From Stenotrophomonas sp. ISL-67 (GTDB taxonomy: Bacteria > Pseudomonadota > Gammaproteobacteria > Xanthomonadales > Xanthomonadaceae): DNA of 64,000 nucleotides. Below are positions 62,597 through 64,000 of this stretch, piece by piece; positions within the stretch are counted from its first letter, which is position 1, and each line of letters starts with the position of its first letter. Location of the stretch: contig NZ_JAGGRL010000004.1 in the NCBI RefSeq assembly GCF_018612915.1, forward strand, positions 1-64,000, given 5' to 3'. Under the pieces are notes generated by a model, which was given only the letters and a program-made list of their open reading frames with translations, had not been told where the DNA came from and searched no databases. The translations under genes were made by a program, and so were the position numbers.

Positions 62597-63654
62597 GCCT
62601 GAGCCTGGACAAACTGCGGCTGCTGCGCCGCCAGGCCGGCGATGCAACGCCGCGGCCGGCGGCCGGGCATGCGACGCCCCCGGTGCCGCCAGCGCCTGCC
62701 ACACCAGTGGCGGCCAACGACGCGCAGGCCCGCCGGGCCGCGCCGGACTCGGTGTTTGCGTGGGTCGATAAAGAGATCCGCCACAAGGCCCCCGGCGACG
62801 CCGCACCTGCACCCGTATCGCCGCCACCGCCGGCACTGCGCAGACCGGAGGTGGGCGACCTGCATCGCCTGTTGGGCCTGCGCGACCGTGGCGCAGCGGC
62901 GGCCGCACGTCCGCGCGTGGATGCACGCGACCACCATGTTCCCGGCGAAGAGATCGCGCCGGGACTGTTCCTGATCGAATCGTTCCTGCCGCAGGCCATT
63001 CCGCTGCAGCCGCTGTCGCTGGCATTCGCCAGGCGCGAAGGCGAGGCGGTGCAGCCGCAGGACCTGATGTTCTTCGACACCGAAACCACCGGCCTGGCCG
63101 GCGGCACCGGCACCCGCGCCTTCATGATCGGCGCGGCCGACTGGCACCACGATGCCGCGCGCGGCGACGGCCTGCGCATCCGGCAGCTGCTGATGACCAC
63201 CATGGCCGCGGAAACCGCGATGCTGCGCGAGTTCGCCGGCTGGCTGCAGCCCAGCACGGTGTTTTCCAGCTACAACGGCCGCTGCTACGACGCGCCGCTG
63301 CTGAAGACCCGCTACCGGCTGGCCCGCCAGCGCTGCCCGATCACCCCGCTGGACCACGTGGACCTGCTGTTCCCTACCCGCCGCCGCTACCGGGGCACGT
63401 GGGAGAACTGCCGGCTGGCCACCATCGAGCGCCAGCTGCTGCAGATCGTGCGCGAGGACGACCTGCCCGGTTCCGAAGCGCCTGCGGCATGGCTGAACTA
63501 CCTGCGCGGCGGCAGCGCGGTGAACCTGCGCCGGGTGGCCGAACACAACCACCAGGACGTGGTGACCCTGTCGTTGTTGATGGTTCGGCTGGTCGCCGAG
63601 GAGCAGCGCGAGCGCGAGACGCTGGCACTGTCTGCGGCCGCGCCGTTCGGCTGA
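62593..63654 (+). CDS. mrfB: RNase H-like exonuclease, MrfB/YprB-like
   Basis: The 353-residue protein has a low-complexity Ala/Pro-rich N-terminus and a DnaQ/RNase H-like core: MFFDTETTGLAGG (Asp162, Glu164), SSYNGRCYDAPLLKTRYRL, and a final EHNHQDVVTLSLLMVRL containing the last acidic residue. It starts at TTG 62593 within the helicase stop (TTGA), so the two are translationally coupled, as the MrfA-MrfB repair pair suggests. Confidence 0.82.
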   Translation: MSLSLDKLRLLRRQAGDATPRPAAGHATPPVPPAPATPVAANDAQARRAAPDSVFAWVDKEIRHKAPGDAAPAPVSPPPPALRRPEVGDLHRLLGLRDRGAAAAARPRVDARDHHVPGEEIAPGLFLIESFLPQAIPLQPLSLAFARREGEAVQPQDLMFFDTETTGLAGGTGTRAFMIGAADWHHDAARGDGLRIRQLLMTTMAAETAMLREFAGWLQPSTVFSSYNGRCYDAPLLKTRYRLARQRCPITPLDHVDLLFPTRRRYRGTWENCRLATIERQLLQIVREDDLPGSEAPAAWLNYLRGGSAVNLRRVAEHNHQDVVTLSLLMVRLVAEEQRERETLALSAAAPFG

Positions 63655-63749
63655 GCCGTGCCGGTGGCAACGCGCGTATTCATCGCGTTGACACCCCGTG
63701 CAGGCCCCGGCGTGCAAACTTGCCGCATATCCCCGGTAAGGAGTGCGCC

Positions 63750-64000
63750 ATGCGTCTGCCCATGTTGCTGTTGATCGGTTGTGCCCTTCCGCTGGCAGCG
63801 TGCAGCAGCCCGCCGCCGAAGACCGCCGACGAGCCACCGCAGGCGGTGGTGGACCCGGTGCCGGCCGGTTCCGAAGGCATTACCCCGTGCCGGCCCGAAG
63901 CGCTGCAGGGCCTGGAAGGCAAGCTTGCCGATACCGCGACGGTGGACAAAGCGGTCAAGGACAGCGGCGCCAAGCACGCCCGCGTGGTGAAGCCGAACAT
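63750..64000 (+). CDS. I78-family protease inhibitor lipoprotein (partial)
   Basis: The 5' end only, 83 codons. MRLPMLLLIGCALPLAACSS is a lipoprotein signal, and PCRPEALQGLEGKLAD with AKHARVVKP resembles the I78 peptidase-inhibitor domain (elastase-inhibitor type). AAGGAG lies seven bases before the ATG at 63750. The frame is open at the window edge. Confidence 0.78.
   Translation, partial: MRLPMLLLIGCALPLAACSSPPPKTADEPPQAVVDPVPAGSEGITPCRPEALQGLEGKLADTATVDKAVKDSGAKHARVVKPN

Overview
The window comes from a high-GC gammaproteobacterium of the Xanthomonadaceae, most likely Stenotrophomonas. The pointers are GTAG-tipped palindromic (SMAG/REP-type) repeats between and inside genes, a Tle1-like effector ending in a XVIPCD-type secretion domain (the tag of the Xanthomonadales bacteria-killing type IV secretion system), and a gene set typical of the family. 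I ran no searches; family calls rest on motifs and sequence patterns that I recognise.

Layout. 1-1064: the right end of an IS3-family element, abutting the 3' remnant of a gene resembling the intact lipoprotein gene at 417-1064. 1160-4611: a secreted polysaccharide deacetylase, then a minus-strand murein set (lipoprotein amidase, lytic transglycosylase MltA, small membrane protein). 4612-20422: a minus-strand contact-dependent inhibition (CDI) locus in the order cdiB-cdiA-cdiI, followed by decayed cdiA fragments around an orphan immunity-like gene. cdiA would encode about 4,139 residues but carries one in-frame TAG at codon 1059. 20713-24269: nitrogen assimilation (amtB, glnK, glnA), with a clear sigma-54 promoter and two NtrC-type boxes before glnA. 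24346-37470: housekeeping and envelope genes (uppP, a META/DUF4377 lipoprotein, a TPR-sulfotransferase, an acyltransferase, a phospholipase D family lipoprotein, sixA, a ParA-like ATPase, an AAA+ ATPase). 37633-41331: a fused indolepyruvate ferredoxin oxidoreductase.

41400-45938 is a second conflict island: a hipBA toxin-antitoxin pair with a palindromic operator, then a lipoprotein-effector pair that looks like an X-T4SS immunity/effector module. 46014-59217 holds a methyltransferase, three TldD/TldE-family genes (two with Tat-like signals), a DUF4159 protein and a tightly overlapping MoxR-DUF58-BatA-DUF4175-type operon; its last gene contains a SMAG-like palindrome within its coding sequence. 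59209-59978 is a RelE/ParE-type toxin-antitoxin pair. 60116-63654 is a helicase-exonuclease pair resembling MrfA-MrfB, and the window ends inside an I78-type inhibitor lipoprotein gene.

The main theme is interbacterial conflict: a CDI locus apparently disarmed by one base change but keeping its immunity gene and a scrap-yard of older modules, plus a separate T4SS effector/immunity pair and two toxin-antitoxin modules, set among conserved core genes.
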